Part shown: piece after piece, positions 33,656-41,501 of the stretch | Position numbering within the stretch: the stretch's first letter is position 1 | Layout of the letters: every line of letters starts with the position of its first letter | Origin: Kiritimatiellia bacterium | GTDB lineage: Bacteria; Verrucomicrobiota; Kiritimatiellia; CAIQIC01; Lenti-01 | DNA: 48,054 nt | NCBI GenBank assembly: GCA_028681135.1 | Contig: JAQUJC010000017.1 | Span: 1-48,054 of the forward strand | Direction: 5' to 3' | Made by a program: the position numbers and the translations under genes | The notes under the pieces: model-generated | What the model was told of the DNA's origin: nothing | Database searches by the model: none | What the model saw: only the letters and a program-made list of their open reading frames with translations

Positions 33656-35713
33656 ATGGATACGCCTCATCCCTCATCTTCGTCTTTTCCTAAAAAATGT
33701 CTGGCGTGGCTGCCCATCGCCCTGTTGGCGGTGTGGTTCGGCGGCATGACCTGGGGCATCGACACCGCATTGCGCAAATTCGAAAGCCACACCAGTGCCA
33801 CGCCGCCGCACATCGACGCGAGCGAATCCTGGCGGCAGGCGCGCCTGTTCATCGATCCCGATGCCTATTGTTGGCTTTCCTACACCCGCGACCTGCGCCA
33901 ATCTGGACAATGGCGCCTGCGCCACACGGTGGCCGACAATGCTCCCTACGGCCGCGAAATGCACTGGAGCCATCTGCCCATCTGGAGTTTGATGGCCATC
34001 TCCACCACGCTTGAAAAAGTCGGCGTGACCCCTCCCGTGGCACTGGAATTGGCCGGTCGCTTGCTTATGCCCCTGACGGGGTTTCTGGCGTTTTCTGCCT
34101 TGTTCTTCTGGTTGTACCGCCGAATCGGATTCGGAGAAGCCGCCTTGTGCGCCCTGGCCCCGGCCACACTCCTGTTCTGGGATTTTCATCCGCTGCGCCC
34201 CGATCACCATGCCGTCCAAATCATGAGCGCTTTTTTCTGTTGGTTAGCCCTGCTCTTCAGCGGGTTTGGCTGGACCTCGTCGACGCGAACCGATCACGCC
34301 GCAAAACGGTATTTTATTCTGTCTGGCATCCTCGGCGGTTTCGGGCTCTGGTCCGGTGCCACCGCCTTCTATTTTTCGCTCGCCGCCATCGCGCTCGCCG
34401 CCACGGTTCTCCTTTTCTTCTCTCCCACTGCCTCCGACACTTCTGCGCTTCGCATGCGCCCGGAATACTGGCGCATCTGGTCGTGGGCCGGCGCGGGAAC
34501 ATCCCTGCTGATGTATGCCCTGGAATATGCGCCCGGCCCCTTTCCACTGCGGCTGGAAGTTAACCATCCCCTCTATGCCCTCTCCTGGCTCGGCATTGGA
34601 GAGGGCCTCTATCTCTGGGCGCGCTGGCAACACGCGGACCGCCATCTTTCCGCCCTGCGACTAGTCCACGCCGCTTTGGCACTGACCGCTGCCGCCACTT
34701 TGCCAGCGTTGGTCCTGTTTGGGCCGGAGTCAGCCTATCTGCCGCGTACGCTCCTGATGTGGCGGTTGCACGCGCGCCACATCAATGAATTTGTCACCAT
34801 GTTTGTCTGGGCATCACAAAACAATCAAAATTCCTGGCTTCTTTTACTGCGCTTTATCGGCCCTGGCCTAGCCTGCATCGGCGGCTGGCTCTGGCTCCGG
34901 ACCAAACTCCGCTTACCTTTTACGGTACAACTCAGGGTGCGATTTGCCATTCCCTTGTTTGTCGTCTTCAGCACGCTCTTGCTCTGGCAAATTCGCTGGC
35001 GCCCCTTCGCCGCCATGGCCAGCCTGCTCGTGGCCATTGCCTTCCTCAGCACAAAGCGGCCATTCACAGACAAACTCATCCAGCGTGCCACGCTTCTGCT
35101 GGCGATCTTGGTGGGCCTGCAATGGCTGCTGGGCTTGTGGATCGGTCTCGCCCCACTGGCCGATATGTGGAAAGTCAAAACCATCGATCCGCTCTATCTG
35201 AAGGCGCTGCAAATGCGCAATCTGATGACCAATCTGAAAGCGGCGGAGCCGACCACGCCACTTCGAGTGCTGGCGCCGGCGGAAATGACTCCCCTGGTCT
35301 ATTATTTTGGTGTCGGCGATGGCATCGGATCACTCTATTGGGAAAACGTCGCCGGGCTGGAAGCGGCGGTCGACTTCTATGCCGATCCGCTCCCCGGGAA
35401 ACGAGCCCGCGACATTGTCGCCAACCGCCACATCACCCATGTCATCATGAACGAAGGCGCTCAGGATGCACTGATGTTCTATGATCTCCATACCGGCTCC
35501 ACCAATCAGTTGCGAGCGGCGCAAACAGTCGGCGGGGCCCTCACCGGCATCGGCACGGAAATCCCCCCGTGGCTCCGCTATGATGAAAAACTAAACGCGG
35601 CGGTCAATCCGGTCCTCTACACCCTCGTTCCGGCCATTAGCCAATGGGCCCCCTCCCATCTGGATACCCGCATCTATACGGTGGCCACTCCGCCGGTCAA
35701 GATGCTGCCTTAA
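33656..35713 (+). CDS. STT3-like GT-C membrane glycosyltransferase 2
   Basis: The 685-residue paralogue of the previous gene. Equivalent motifs are DPDAYCWLSYTRDL (catalytic-acid candidate D69), DNAPYGREMHWSHLPIW, HPLRPDHHAVQIM and GSLYWENVAGLEAA. I chose ATG 33656, 19 bp after the upstream stop, because the frame's upstream extension to 33524 overlaps coding sequence and is low complexity. The paralogue pair probably arose by tandem duplication, as in the TMTC-like trio. Two different STT3-like proteins could serve different acceptors or donors. No neighbouring glycan-assembly genes are visible downstream; the cyclophilin-like gene there is on the opposite strand. Confidence 0.65.
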   Translation: MDTPHPSSSSFPKKCLAWLPIALLAVWFGGMTWGIDTALRKFESHTSATPPHIDASESWRQARLFIDPDAYCWLSYTRDLRQSGQWRLRHTVADNAPYGREMHWSHLPIWSLMAISTTLEKVGVTPPVALELAGRLLMPLTGFLAFSALFFWLYRRIGFGEAALCALAPATLLFWDFHPLRPDHHAVQIMSAFFCWLALLFSGFGWTSSTRTDHAAKRYFILSGILGGFGLWSGATAFYFSLAAIALAATVLLFFSPTASDTSALRMRPEYWRIWSWAGAGTSLLMYALEYAPGPFPLRLEVNHPLYALSWLGIGEGLYLWARWQHADRHLSALRLVHAALALTAAATLPALVLFGPESAYLPRTLLMWRLHARHINEFVTMFVWASQNNQNSWLLLLRFIGPGLACIGGWLWLRTKLRLPFTVQLRVRFAIPLFVVFSTLLLWQIRWRPFAAMASLLVAIAFLSTKRPFTDKLIQRATLLLAILVGLQWLLGLWIGLAPLADMWKVKTIDPLYLKALQMRNLMTNLKAAEPTTPLRVLAPAEMTPLVYYFGVGDGIGSLYWENVAGLEAAVDFYADPLPGKRARDIVANRHITHVIMNEGAQDALMFYDLHTGSTNQLRAAQTVGGALTGIGTEIPPWLRYDEKLNAAVNPVLYTLVPAISQWAPSHLDTRIYTVATPPVKMLP

Positions 35714-35941
35714 ATTTAACTTAAAACAGCCCGGGTCGCATCACACCTAATCCGCGCCCAGCGGGTGCAGCTACAGAAGCCCGCTCGGATCACACCTCCT
35801 CCGCGCCCAAAAGGCGGGATCGGGTGTAGCTGCGCCCGTTGGGCGCGACCATAGAATTATTAAGAATATTTTGAAATCGCTCATCGTTGTTAGGGCAAAA
35901 CCGCCGGGTGAGCCGCGGCTGTTTAGCGGCACCCACGCACT
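35714..35941. repeat. Convergent gap with GCGCCCAGCGGG-type repeats
   Basis: Between convergent genes. Contains short dispersed motifs such as GCGCCCAGCGGGTGCAGCTA (35753) and related inverted forms, with similar stretches near 37428 and 45489. An AT-rich run (35850-35875) follows. No gene is seen. Confidence 0.5.
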
Positions 35942-37306
35942 TCATGGATTCAGGAAATGAATCCCTTTGGGCTGCACGGGTCCTGCCTCCGTGCCTTTCC
36001 CAACCCAGCGTTCAGACGTGGCTGCCGCCCGTTTGGCGGTCACGCCCGGGCTCCATGCCGCATATTGGCAGTCGCCCCACTCCTCACCAAGCGATTCCCC
36101 AGTCATTTGAGACTTTAAAGACAAAAAATACCGCCCCGTCATGTCCCCCGGGGAATCAAATCCCAGGACGTAATCAAACACGTTTCCATTCTGATCCATA
36201 AAATTGAGCTGCGTACAATTTGCACCGCGCGTCCGCTGCTGGCAGTCGTTGATTTTTACGACGGCACCGGTCGTGCTGACATTCTGCCAGTAACCGGTTT
36301 GGGCCACTAGATTCAGCCAGTACTGATGAACCTCCCCGTTGCCCCACTGCGCCGCAAATATGATCCCCGACATCGATTCCAGCGGAATGGCACTGAATAC
36401 CGGATAGACCACGCGGGACCCGTGGAAAAAGTGCCGAGTCCACCCGTCGTCAGTCGTTCTGAATGGTACTGCCAAATCCACGGCTTGCGTCGACCCATTG
36501 AAGCCAAAAGAGTAGATGTCCCATTGCGGATTCAATAAATGTGCCGTGTGCACCATGAGCGTTTCCGATTCCGCCCCTTTCACGCAAACATATTGTGATG
36601 TCTCACTGGACAGAATATCCACCCGGCACTCGTTGGTTTGTGCCAGCGGCAAGTCGGCCCGATCAGTTGAAAACATCTCGGCAGTCGCCCCCACCCGCCG
36701 AATGGTCACGTTGGTCATGACCACCGGTGAAGCCAACTGACCGTAAATTTGCGCCCCCTCGGCAAGCGCCTGCACCACAGCCATCCCGGCGCTGACGCGG
36801 CCGAATACCGTCTGCCGCCCGTCCCAATAGTTTGCACCGTTCGTTAGCAAAATCATGAATTCAGCCGCCCCGGTATGCGGGCCATCCGTTACCATGCTAA
36901 TCACCCCGTTGGAATGGCTCAAGCCGTTGGTGACCTCATCCAGGATGCCGTACCCCGGCCCGCCGGCCCAGTCCCCCTCCACCTCGCGCAATCCGCCCTG
37001 CAAAGCCAGAAGATTCGTCGTCCCGGGCGTCGGTACCTCGTATTGCACCCGGTACAAGCCACTCCCCACGTACCAGGTTCCAGTCTGCGCCACGCCGTTG
37101 ACCGGATCCATCCACGATTGAGCCCCTTCTGACAAACGGACAAAATGCGCCACGGTTCGCGGCGCACGAATGAAATCCAATTCCACCGTGAACGCACCCG
37201 CCGAAGTCGAAAAATCCGCAAATAAACCATTGGTCTGCGCCTGCACAGGCACACCCCATCCCCAACCAGCCACAGCCAAACCCACCATAATGCGACAGAG
37301 TTTCAT
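35942..37306 (-). CDS. Exported cyclophilin-like protein
   Basis: A 454-residue secreted protein. The start is ATG 37306, with signal peptide MKLCRIMVGLAVAGWGWGV to about VQA; the frame extends to 37528 but lacks family sequence there. Residues about 27-205 follow the bacterial cyclophilin (peptidyl-prolyl isomerase) pattern: FADFSTSAGAFTVELDFIRA, TVAHFVRLSEG, NGVISMVTDGPHTGAAEFMI and YWDGRQTVFGRVSAGMAVV. The usual FHRVIPGFMIQGG stretch is replaced by YRVQYEVPTPGTTNLLALQGG-like sequence, so some active-site residues may have changed. The remainder (about 210-454) is an unrecognised beta-rich region with aromatic residues. It is probably a periplasmic foldase or a binding protein that has kept the fold. 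Confidence 0.7.
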   Translation of the reverse strand: MKLCRIMVGLAVAGWGWGVPVQAQTNGLFADFSTSAGAFTVELDFIRAPRTVAHFVRLSEGAQSWMDPVNGVAQTGTWYVGSGLYRVQYEVPTPGTTNLLALQGGLREVEGDWAGGPGYGILDEVTNGLSHSNGVISMVTDGPHTGAAEFMILLTNGANYWDGRQTVFGRVSAGMAVVQALAEGAQIYGQLASPVVMTNVTIRRVGATAEMFSTDRADLPLAQTNECRVDILSSETSQYVCVKGAESETLMVHTAHLLNPQWDIYSFGFNGSTQAVDLAVPFRTTDDGWTRHFFHGSRVVYPVFSAIPLESMSGIIFAAQWGNGEVHQYWLNLVAQTGYWQNVSTTGAVVKINDCQQRTRGANCTQLNFMDQNGNVFDYVLGFDSPGDMTGRYFLSLKSQMTGESLGEEWGDCQYAAWSPGVTAKRAAATSERWVGKGTEAGPVQPKGIHFLNP

Positions 37307-37528
37307 TCCATCTCTATACCATGCCCCGCCTCCCCACGCAACAATAGTGGCTATTGCCCCTCCGATCCAGCGCGCCCTGGTGCTGCGCTCGTTGAGCGCG
37401 GCGGCTGATCCTCCTCTCTCTGTTCCGGCGCGCCCACCGGGCGCACCTACAGGAAATCCCTTTCGCGTCTTTAGTCCCGACCTATTGAGTGTCGGAATCG
37501 TAGTTTCCCCGCCACTGAATTTATGCAC

Positions 37529-37558
37529 AAAAAAAGAGCGGCCCGAAGGCCGCCCTTT
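37529..37558 (-). terminator. Rho-independent terminator, copy 1
   Basis: On the minus strand, GCGGCC-TTCG-GGCCGC forms a tetraloop hairpin followed by seven T. It ends the upstream PEP-CTERM gene and is identical to copy 2 at 38898. Confidence 0.92.
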
Positions 37559-37578
37559 GCTTCATCCTAAAACTAGGA

Positions 37579-38238
37579 TTACTTGCGGATCTTGCGACGG
37601 AGCACCATCGCCAAGGCGCCGAGGCCCAGCAGGCTCATCGTCGCCGGCTCGGGAATCGCGGTGGTCTGGATGTCGCCGCCCATGGTCAGGTTGGTGTGCA
37701 GACGAGCAGAACCGGCCGTAGCAGGCGTGCCGGTCGGAGTGGCGACTTGGCCACCTGTGGAACGCAAGAACAAGGTGTTCGCGCCCGAATCAATCGTACC
37801 CACTGCAACGTCAGCTGCAACGGAGCTGCCACTGGAATAGGCCACCGTCCACGCATCACCAACGTCGGTTCCAAAGCTGGTGCCACCGGTGTAACCCAGC
37901 GACCACTGCAGGGTGCCCGGGCCGGTGTTGGAACCATTCACGCCACCAACACCGATCACGGTGTTAGCAATTTCGTAGCCCGACGCCACGGTGACAGCCA
38001 AGCTGACGCCGTTGCCTTCAGTACCCCAGTTGTTCGAGGCAAACTGGCCCGAAGACGTGCCGGATTGGCCCACAACCACGCGGGTCAATTCGCCAAAGGT
38101 CACTTGGCCAATGTTAGCCGCACCCGCTTCGGTTGCCACTGACGAGGCACCAGCATCAAATGTCCACGTCGCCAGCAATTCGGCTTGTGCCACCGAGGCC
38201 ACCGCCAAGATGGTCAATGCGATCAATAACTTTTTCAT
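37579..38238 (-). CDS. PEP-CTERM surface protein, copy 1
   Basis: A 219-residue exported protein. MKKLLIALTILAVASVAQA is the signal peptide, with AGGAG 6 bp before ATG 38238 (the ATG at 38241 sits too close). The mature part is a Gly/Ser/Thr-rich beta domain beginning ELLATWTFDAG. The C-terminus carries AIPEPATMSLLGLGALA followed by a basic tail (RRKIRK). This is the PEP-CTERM sorting signal, which an exosortase and its rhombosortase-like relatives cut while the protein is moved to the cell surface, often in exopolysaccharide producers. No exosortase is in the window. The coding DNA appears identical to copy 2, 1370 bp away. Confidence 0.92.
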   Translation of the reverse strand: MKKLLIALTILAVASVAQAELLATWTFDAGASSVATEAGAANIGQVTFGELTRVVVGQSGTSSGQFASNNWGTEGNGVSLAVTVASGYEIANTVIGVGGVNGSNTGPGTLQWSLGYTGGTSFGTDVGDAWTVAYSSGSSVAADVAVGTIDSGANTLFLRSTGGQVATPTGTPATAGSARLHTNLTMGGDIQTTAIPEPATMSLLGLGALAMVLRRKIRK

Positions 38239-38595
38239 CATCGTCTCCTGTTTGTTTGTTTTATTTAAATACCACAATGGAGTCTTCCTTCTCCAACGTT
38301 GAGTCCTCTTCTACGCCAACTCATGAACACTGTAAAGGGAATAATGTAATATTATTTTCAGGGATTCTTACCATTTCTTAACAATTCCCGCCGGGCCTGA
38401 TAGTCCCTATAGCCAGGCGCTTTTCACTCACTCGCGCCTTCCTGTTTCCAGTCTGGCGGGTACGAGCGATCTTTCTCCTGGTAAAATTTACTTTGTTTAA
38501 CAATATTCTACTCGGTGTTGTGCGGTAATGCTGAGCGAGGGTGGTTGAGATTTTGGGCCGCTTGGTTGCCCATCCATAGCTGCGGCCAACCTAAC
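38239..38595. other. Upstream region of PEP-CTERM copy 1
   Basis: Holds the Shine-Dalgarno and an AT-rich presumed promoter area (38330-38385). No gene is seen. Copy 2 has the same region with at least four base changes (for example near 38391, 38454, 38508 and 38558). Confidence 0.6.
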
Positions 38596-38790
38596 GATCC
38601 CCGGGGCAAGCCCGGGGGATTCCTCTCATCCACCGGGCTTGCCCCGTCCCCAGCTCTCATCCACCGGGCTTGCCCTGTCCCGGGTTCTCATCCACCGGGC
38701 TTGCCCCGCCCCCAGCTCTCATCCACCGGGTTTGCCCCGTCCCCGGCTCTCATCCACCGGGCTTGCCCCGGTGTGCTTAAGGCTGCGGAG
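38596..38790. repeat. REP array, five 31-bp units
   Basis: Begins with the palindrome CCCCGGGGCAAGCCCGGGGG (38599-38618). Five head-to-tail units follow at 38627, 38658, 38689, 38720 and 38751, each starting CATCCACCGGGCTTGCCCC. It ends with GGTGTGCTTAAGGCTGCG. It is contiguous, with no unique spacers. Confidence 0.92.
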
Positions 38791-38838
38791 CCCCTACAGG
38801 TTGCGGTGCCCCTACAGGTTGCGCAGCCCTCACCCCCA

Positions 38839-38873
38839 CCCCCGCCTGGCCACAAGCCCAAATTGCTATAATT
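38839..38873 (+). promoter_or_regulatory. Repeated promoter-like element, copy 2
   Basis: Identical over 35 bp to 24904-24938, with TATAAT at 38867-38872. It lies in the short joint between the two duplication units and points at the terminator of copy 2, so a promoter role here is doubtful. Confidence 0.35.
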
Positions 38874-38897
38874 TACGGCCCTTTCCCTGAATGGAGC

Positions 38898-38928
38898 AAA
38901 AAAAAGAGCGGCCCGAAGGCCGCCCTTT
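38898..38928 (-). terminator. Rho-independent terminator, copy 2
   Basis: Same GCGGCC-TTCG-GGCCGC hairpin with eight T on the minus strand; it ends PEP-CTERM copy 2. Confidence 0.92.
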
Positions 38929-38948
38929 GCTTCATCCTAAAACTAGGA

Positions 38949-39608
38949 TTACTTGCGGATCTTGCGACGGAGCACCATCGCCAAGGCGCCGAGGCCCAGC
39001 AGGCTCATCGTCGCCGGCTCGGGAATCGCGGTGGTCTGGATGTCGCCGCCCATGGTCAGGTTGGTGTGCAGACGAGCAGAACCGGCCGTAGCAGGCGTGC
39101 CGGTCGGAGTGGCGACTTGGCCACCTGTGGAACGCAAGAACAAGGTGTTCGCGCCCGAATCAATCGTACCCACTGCAACGTCAGCTGCAACGGAGCTGCC
39201 ACTGGAATAGGCCACCGTCCACGCATCACCAACGTCGGTTCCAAAGCTGGTGCCACCGGTGTAACCCAGCGACCACTGCAGGGTGCCCGGGCCGGTGTTG
39301 GAACCATTCACGCCACCAACACCGATCACGGTGTTAGCAATTTCGTAGCCCGACGCCACGGTGACAGCCAAGCTGACGCCGTTGCCTTCAGTACCCCAGT
39401 TGTTCGAGGCAAACTGGCCCGAAGACGTGCCGGATTGGCCCACAACCACGCGGGTCAATTCGCCAAAGGTCACTTGGCCAATGTTAGCCGCACCCGCTTC
39501 GGTTGCCACTGACGAGGCACCAGCATCAAATGTCCACGTCGCCAGCAATTCGGCTTGTGCCACCGAGGCCACCGCCAAGATGGTCAATGCGATCAATAAC
39601 TTTTTCAT
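38949..39608 (-). CDS. PEP-CTERM surface protein, copy 2
   Basis: Identical 219-residue product to copy 1: signal peptide, Gly/Ser/Thr-rich domain, IPEPATMSLLGLGALA sorting segment and RRKIRK tail. The start is ATG 39608 with AGGAG 6 bp upstream. Both genes keep their own Shine-Dalgarno, upstream region and terminator, so both are probably expressed, which doubles the dose of one surface protein. Absence of differences in the coding part, while upstream DNA differs, suggests recent duplication or gene conversion. Confidence 0.92.
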   Translation of the reverse strand: MKKLLIALTILAVASVAQAELLATWTFDAGASSVATEAGAANIGQVTFGELTRVVVGQSGTSSGQFASNNWGTEGNGVSLAVTVASGYEIANTVIGVGGVNGSNTGPGTLQWSLGYTGGTSFGTDVGDAWTVAYSSGSSVAADVAVGTIDSGANTLFLRSTGGQVATPTGTPATAGSARLHTNLTMGGDIQTTAIPEPATMSLLGLGALAMVLRRKIRK

Positions 39609-39965
39609 CATCGTCTCCTGTTTGTTTGTTTTATTTAAATACCACAATGGAGTCTTCCTTCTCCAACGTTGAGTCCTCTTCTACGCCAACTCATGAACAC
39701 TGTAAAGGGAATAATGTAATATTATTTTCAGGGATTCTTACCATTTCTTAACAATTCCCGTCGGGCCTGATAGTCCCTATAGCCAGGCGCTTTTCACTCA
39801 CTCGCGCCTTCCTGTTTCCAGTCCGGCGGGTACGAGCGATCTTTCTCCTGGTAAAATTTACTTTGTTTAACAACATTCTACTCGGTGTTGTGCGGTAATG
39901 CTGAGCGAGGGTGGTTGAGATTTTGGGCTGCTTGGTTGCCCATCCATAGCTGCGGCCAACCTAAC

Positions 39966-40240
39966 GATCCCCGGGGCAAGCCCGGGGGATTCCTCCCACC
40001 CACCGGGCTTGCCCCGGCCCCGGCTCTCATCCACCGGGCTTGCCCCGTCCCCGGCTCTCATCCACCGGGCTTGCCCCGTCCCCAGCTCTCATCCACCGGG
40101 CTTGCCCCGTCCCCAGCTTTCATCCACCGGGCTTGCACCGTCCCCAGCTCTCATCCACCGGGCTTGCCCCGTCCCCAGCTCTCATCCACCGGGTTTGCCC
40201 CGTCCCCGGCTCTCATCCACCGGGCTTGCCCCGGTGTGCT
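39966..40240. repeat. REP array, eight 31-bp units
   Basis: Palindrome CCCCGGGGCAAGCCCGGGGG (39969-39988) and then units at 39997, 40028, 40059, 40090, 40121, 40152, 40183 and 40214, ending in GGTGTGCTTAAGGTTGCG. It lies 52 bp beyond the stop of the double-Y1 gene. Confidence 0.92.
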
Positions 40241-40292
40241 TAAGGTTGCGGAGCCCCTACAGGTTGCGGAGCCCCTACAGGTTGCGCAGCCC

Positions 40293-41159
40293 TCACCCCC
40301 GCCCCGCCTGCGCCTCCCACTTTCGCAGATAGCCCCGCACCGTCCGCGTCGTAATATCCCCGTAGCTGCCCAGATAGGCGCTGTCCGGCCACAGCCGCCC
40401 CACGCGGGCCTCAATCAAATGCTCCGGAAAATCCCGCAACAAGCATTCCTGCGCCACATTCATCAGTTGGGCTGCAAGTTCCACCGGCGCAACAGCGGGG
40501 TGAATCCTCACCGCCAGATGGATGTGGTCCGGGACAAACGCGACCTTCAGCAACGCAAACTTCCCCGCTTTCTGTTTCCGACGCCAGTTGTCTGCAATCA
40601 CGGGTCCCGATTCAGACCCAAAGACGCCGTGGCGGTTTGCAACGGCAAACACCATATGGTAGTGCAGCAGGGCCATGGCATGCGTCGGATTCAGCCGCGA
40701 CTCGTCCACCGGGGAGAGGCTCCACTCCTTCACGAAGACCGGCGGTAGGATGCGCCGGTCGTACCCGTGGTGACCTGGCTGGCTTTCCAGGTAGCCCGTC
40801 ACATCCTCCCGCGTGTTGTGCCCGGACGTGCAGGCGAAATAACCCCGCCCCAGCACATGATCCACTTGGGCCAGTCCCGCCTGTCCCCGCAGCCACTTGC
40901 TTATGCGTCCCTTCAACTTGCTGGCGCAGGCCGAAACCGTTTCCGTCGGCAGAAGTATGACCAGAGCCAACGCATTCCGCTCGTCGGCAGTGAACTCCAC
41001 GACGCGAATGCCCAGGGCTGCCGCCAATTCCTGTACCTCTCCCAGCGTCAACCGGGCCAGCGCCGACAAGGGGCGCAGGCGATGGGTATGCCAGCGCAGA
41101 TAGACCTTGTTGACGGAGGCGAGGCGCAGGGTGGTGAACTGGACGGGCGGCAGGAACAT
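40293..41159 (-). CDS. Double-domain Y1 (IS200/RAYT-like) transposase
   Basis: A 288-residue protein made of two IS200-type Y1 halves. First half (about 1-130): YLRWHTHRLRPL, then NALALVILLPTETVSACASK where A63-L-A65 stands in the place of HUH, and GRGYFACTSGHNTREDVTGYL with candidate tyrosine Y123. Second half (about 160-288): LLHYHMVFAVANRHGVF, VAFVPDHIHLAVRIHP with H212-I-H214, and GSYGDITTRTVRGYLRKW with Y277. IS200-type TnpA dimers pair the HUH of one subunit with the tyrosine of the other. This fusion could therefore hold one composite site within a single chain; that is inference. It is flanked on both sides by REP arrays (from 39966 and 41174). The frame is intact, but no Shine-Dalgarno is evident before ATG 41159. 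Confidence 0.8.
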   Translation of the reverse strand: MFLPPVQFTTLRLASVNKVYLRWHTHRLRPLSALARLTLGEVQELAAALGIRVVEFTADERNALALVILLPTETVSACASKLKGRISKWLRGQAGLAQVDHVLGRGYFACTSGHNTREDVTGYLESQPGHHGYDRRILPPVFVKEWSLSPVDESRLNPTHAMALLHYHMVFAVANRHGVFGSESGPVIADNWRRKQKAGKFALLKVAFVPDHIHLAVRIHPAVAPVELAAQLMNVAQECLLRDFPEHLIEARVGRLWPDSAYLGSYGDITTRTVRGYLRKWEAQAGRG

Positions 41160-41173
41160 GCTGGATAGTCTAA

Positions 41174-41325
41174 CAACCTAACGATCCCCGGGGCAAGCCC
41201 GGGGGATTCCTCCCACCCACCGGGATTAGCCCTGTCCCGGTTCTCATCCACCGGGCTTGCCCCGGCCCCGGCTCTCATCCACCGGGCTTGCCCCGGTGTG
41301 CTTAAGGCTGCGCAGTCATACAACC
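41174..41325. repeat. REP array, three 31-bp units
   Basis: Begins 14 bp before the double-Y1 start with CCCCGGGGCAAGCCCGGGGG (41186-41205). Units follow at 41214, 41245 and 41276, and then GGTGTGCTTAAGGCTGCGCA. Confidence 0.9.
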
Positions 41326-41331
41326 TGCGCC

Positions 41332-41475
41332 GCCAACCTAACGATCCCCGGGGCAAGCCCGGGGGATTCCCCCCATCCACCGGGTTTGCCCCGGCCCCGG
41401 CTCTCATCCACCGGGCTTAGCCCTGTCCCGGTTCTCATCCACCGGGCTTGCCCCGGTGTGCTTAAGGCTGCGCAA
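41332..41475. repeat. REP array, three 31-bp units, second block
   Basis: AACCTAACGATCCCCGGGGC, then units at 41374, 41405 and 41436, and the same GGTGTGCTTAAGGCTGCGCA end. The last unit of the previous block and the palindrome of this one form a REPIN-like pair (41277-41369). Confidence 0.9.
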
Positions 41476-41501
41476 GCCAACCAAGCAGTGTTCCGGCCTC
41501 T

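Larger units (their letters stand above)
37529..38841. repeat. Tandem duplication, unit 1
   Basis: Terminator, PEP-CTERM gene, its upstream region and a five-unit 31-bp array. Repeated at 38899-40303 with identical gene and terminator, and a few single-base differences well upstream of the gene. Confidence 0.9.
38899..40303. repeat. Tandem duplication, unit 2
   Basis: Second copy of 37529-38841. It is longer by about three 31-bp units (eight instead of five) and ends at the stop of the double-Y1 transposase gene. Confidence 0.9.

Noticed and set aside
38639-40332. Repetitive Pro/Ser-rich reading frames through the 31-bp arrays
   Set aside because: A 31-bp period shifts frame at every unit, so all three frames are open with similar low-complexity translations. 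There is no start signal or recognisable domain.
38596-41475. CRISPR arrays
   Set aside because: The 31-bp units are directly adjoining with no unique spacers between them, and no cas gene is present. They are tandem palindromic repeats.
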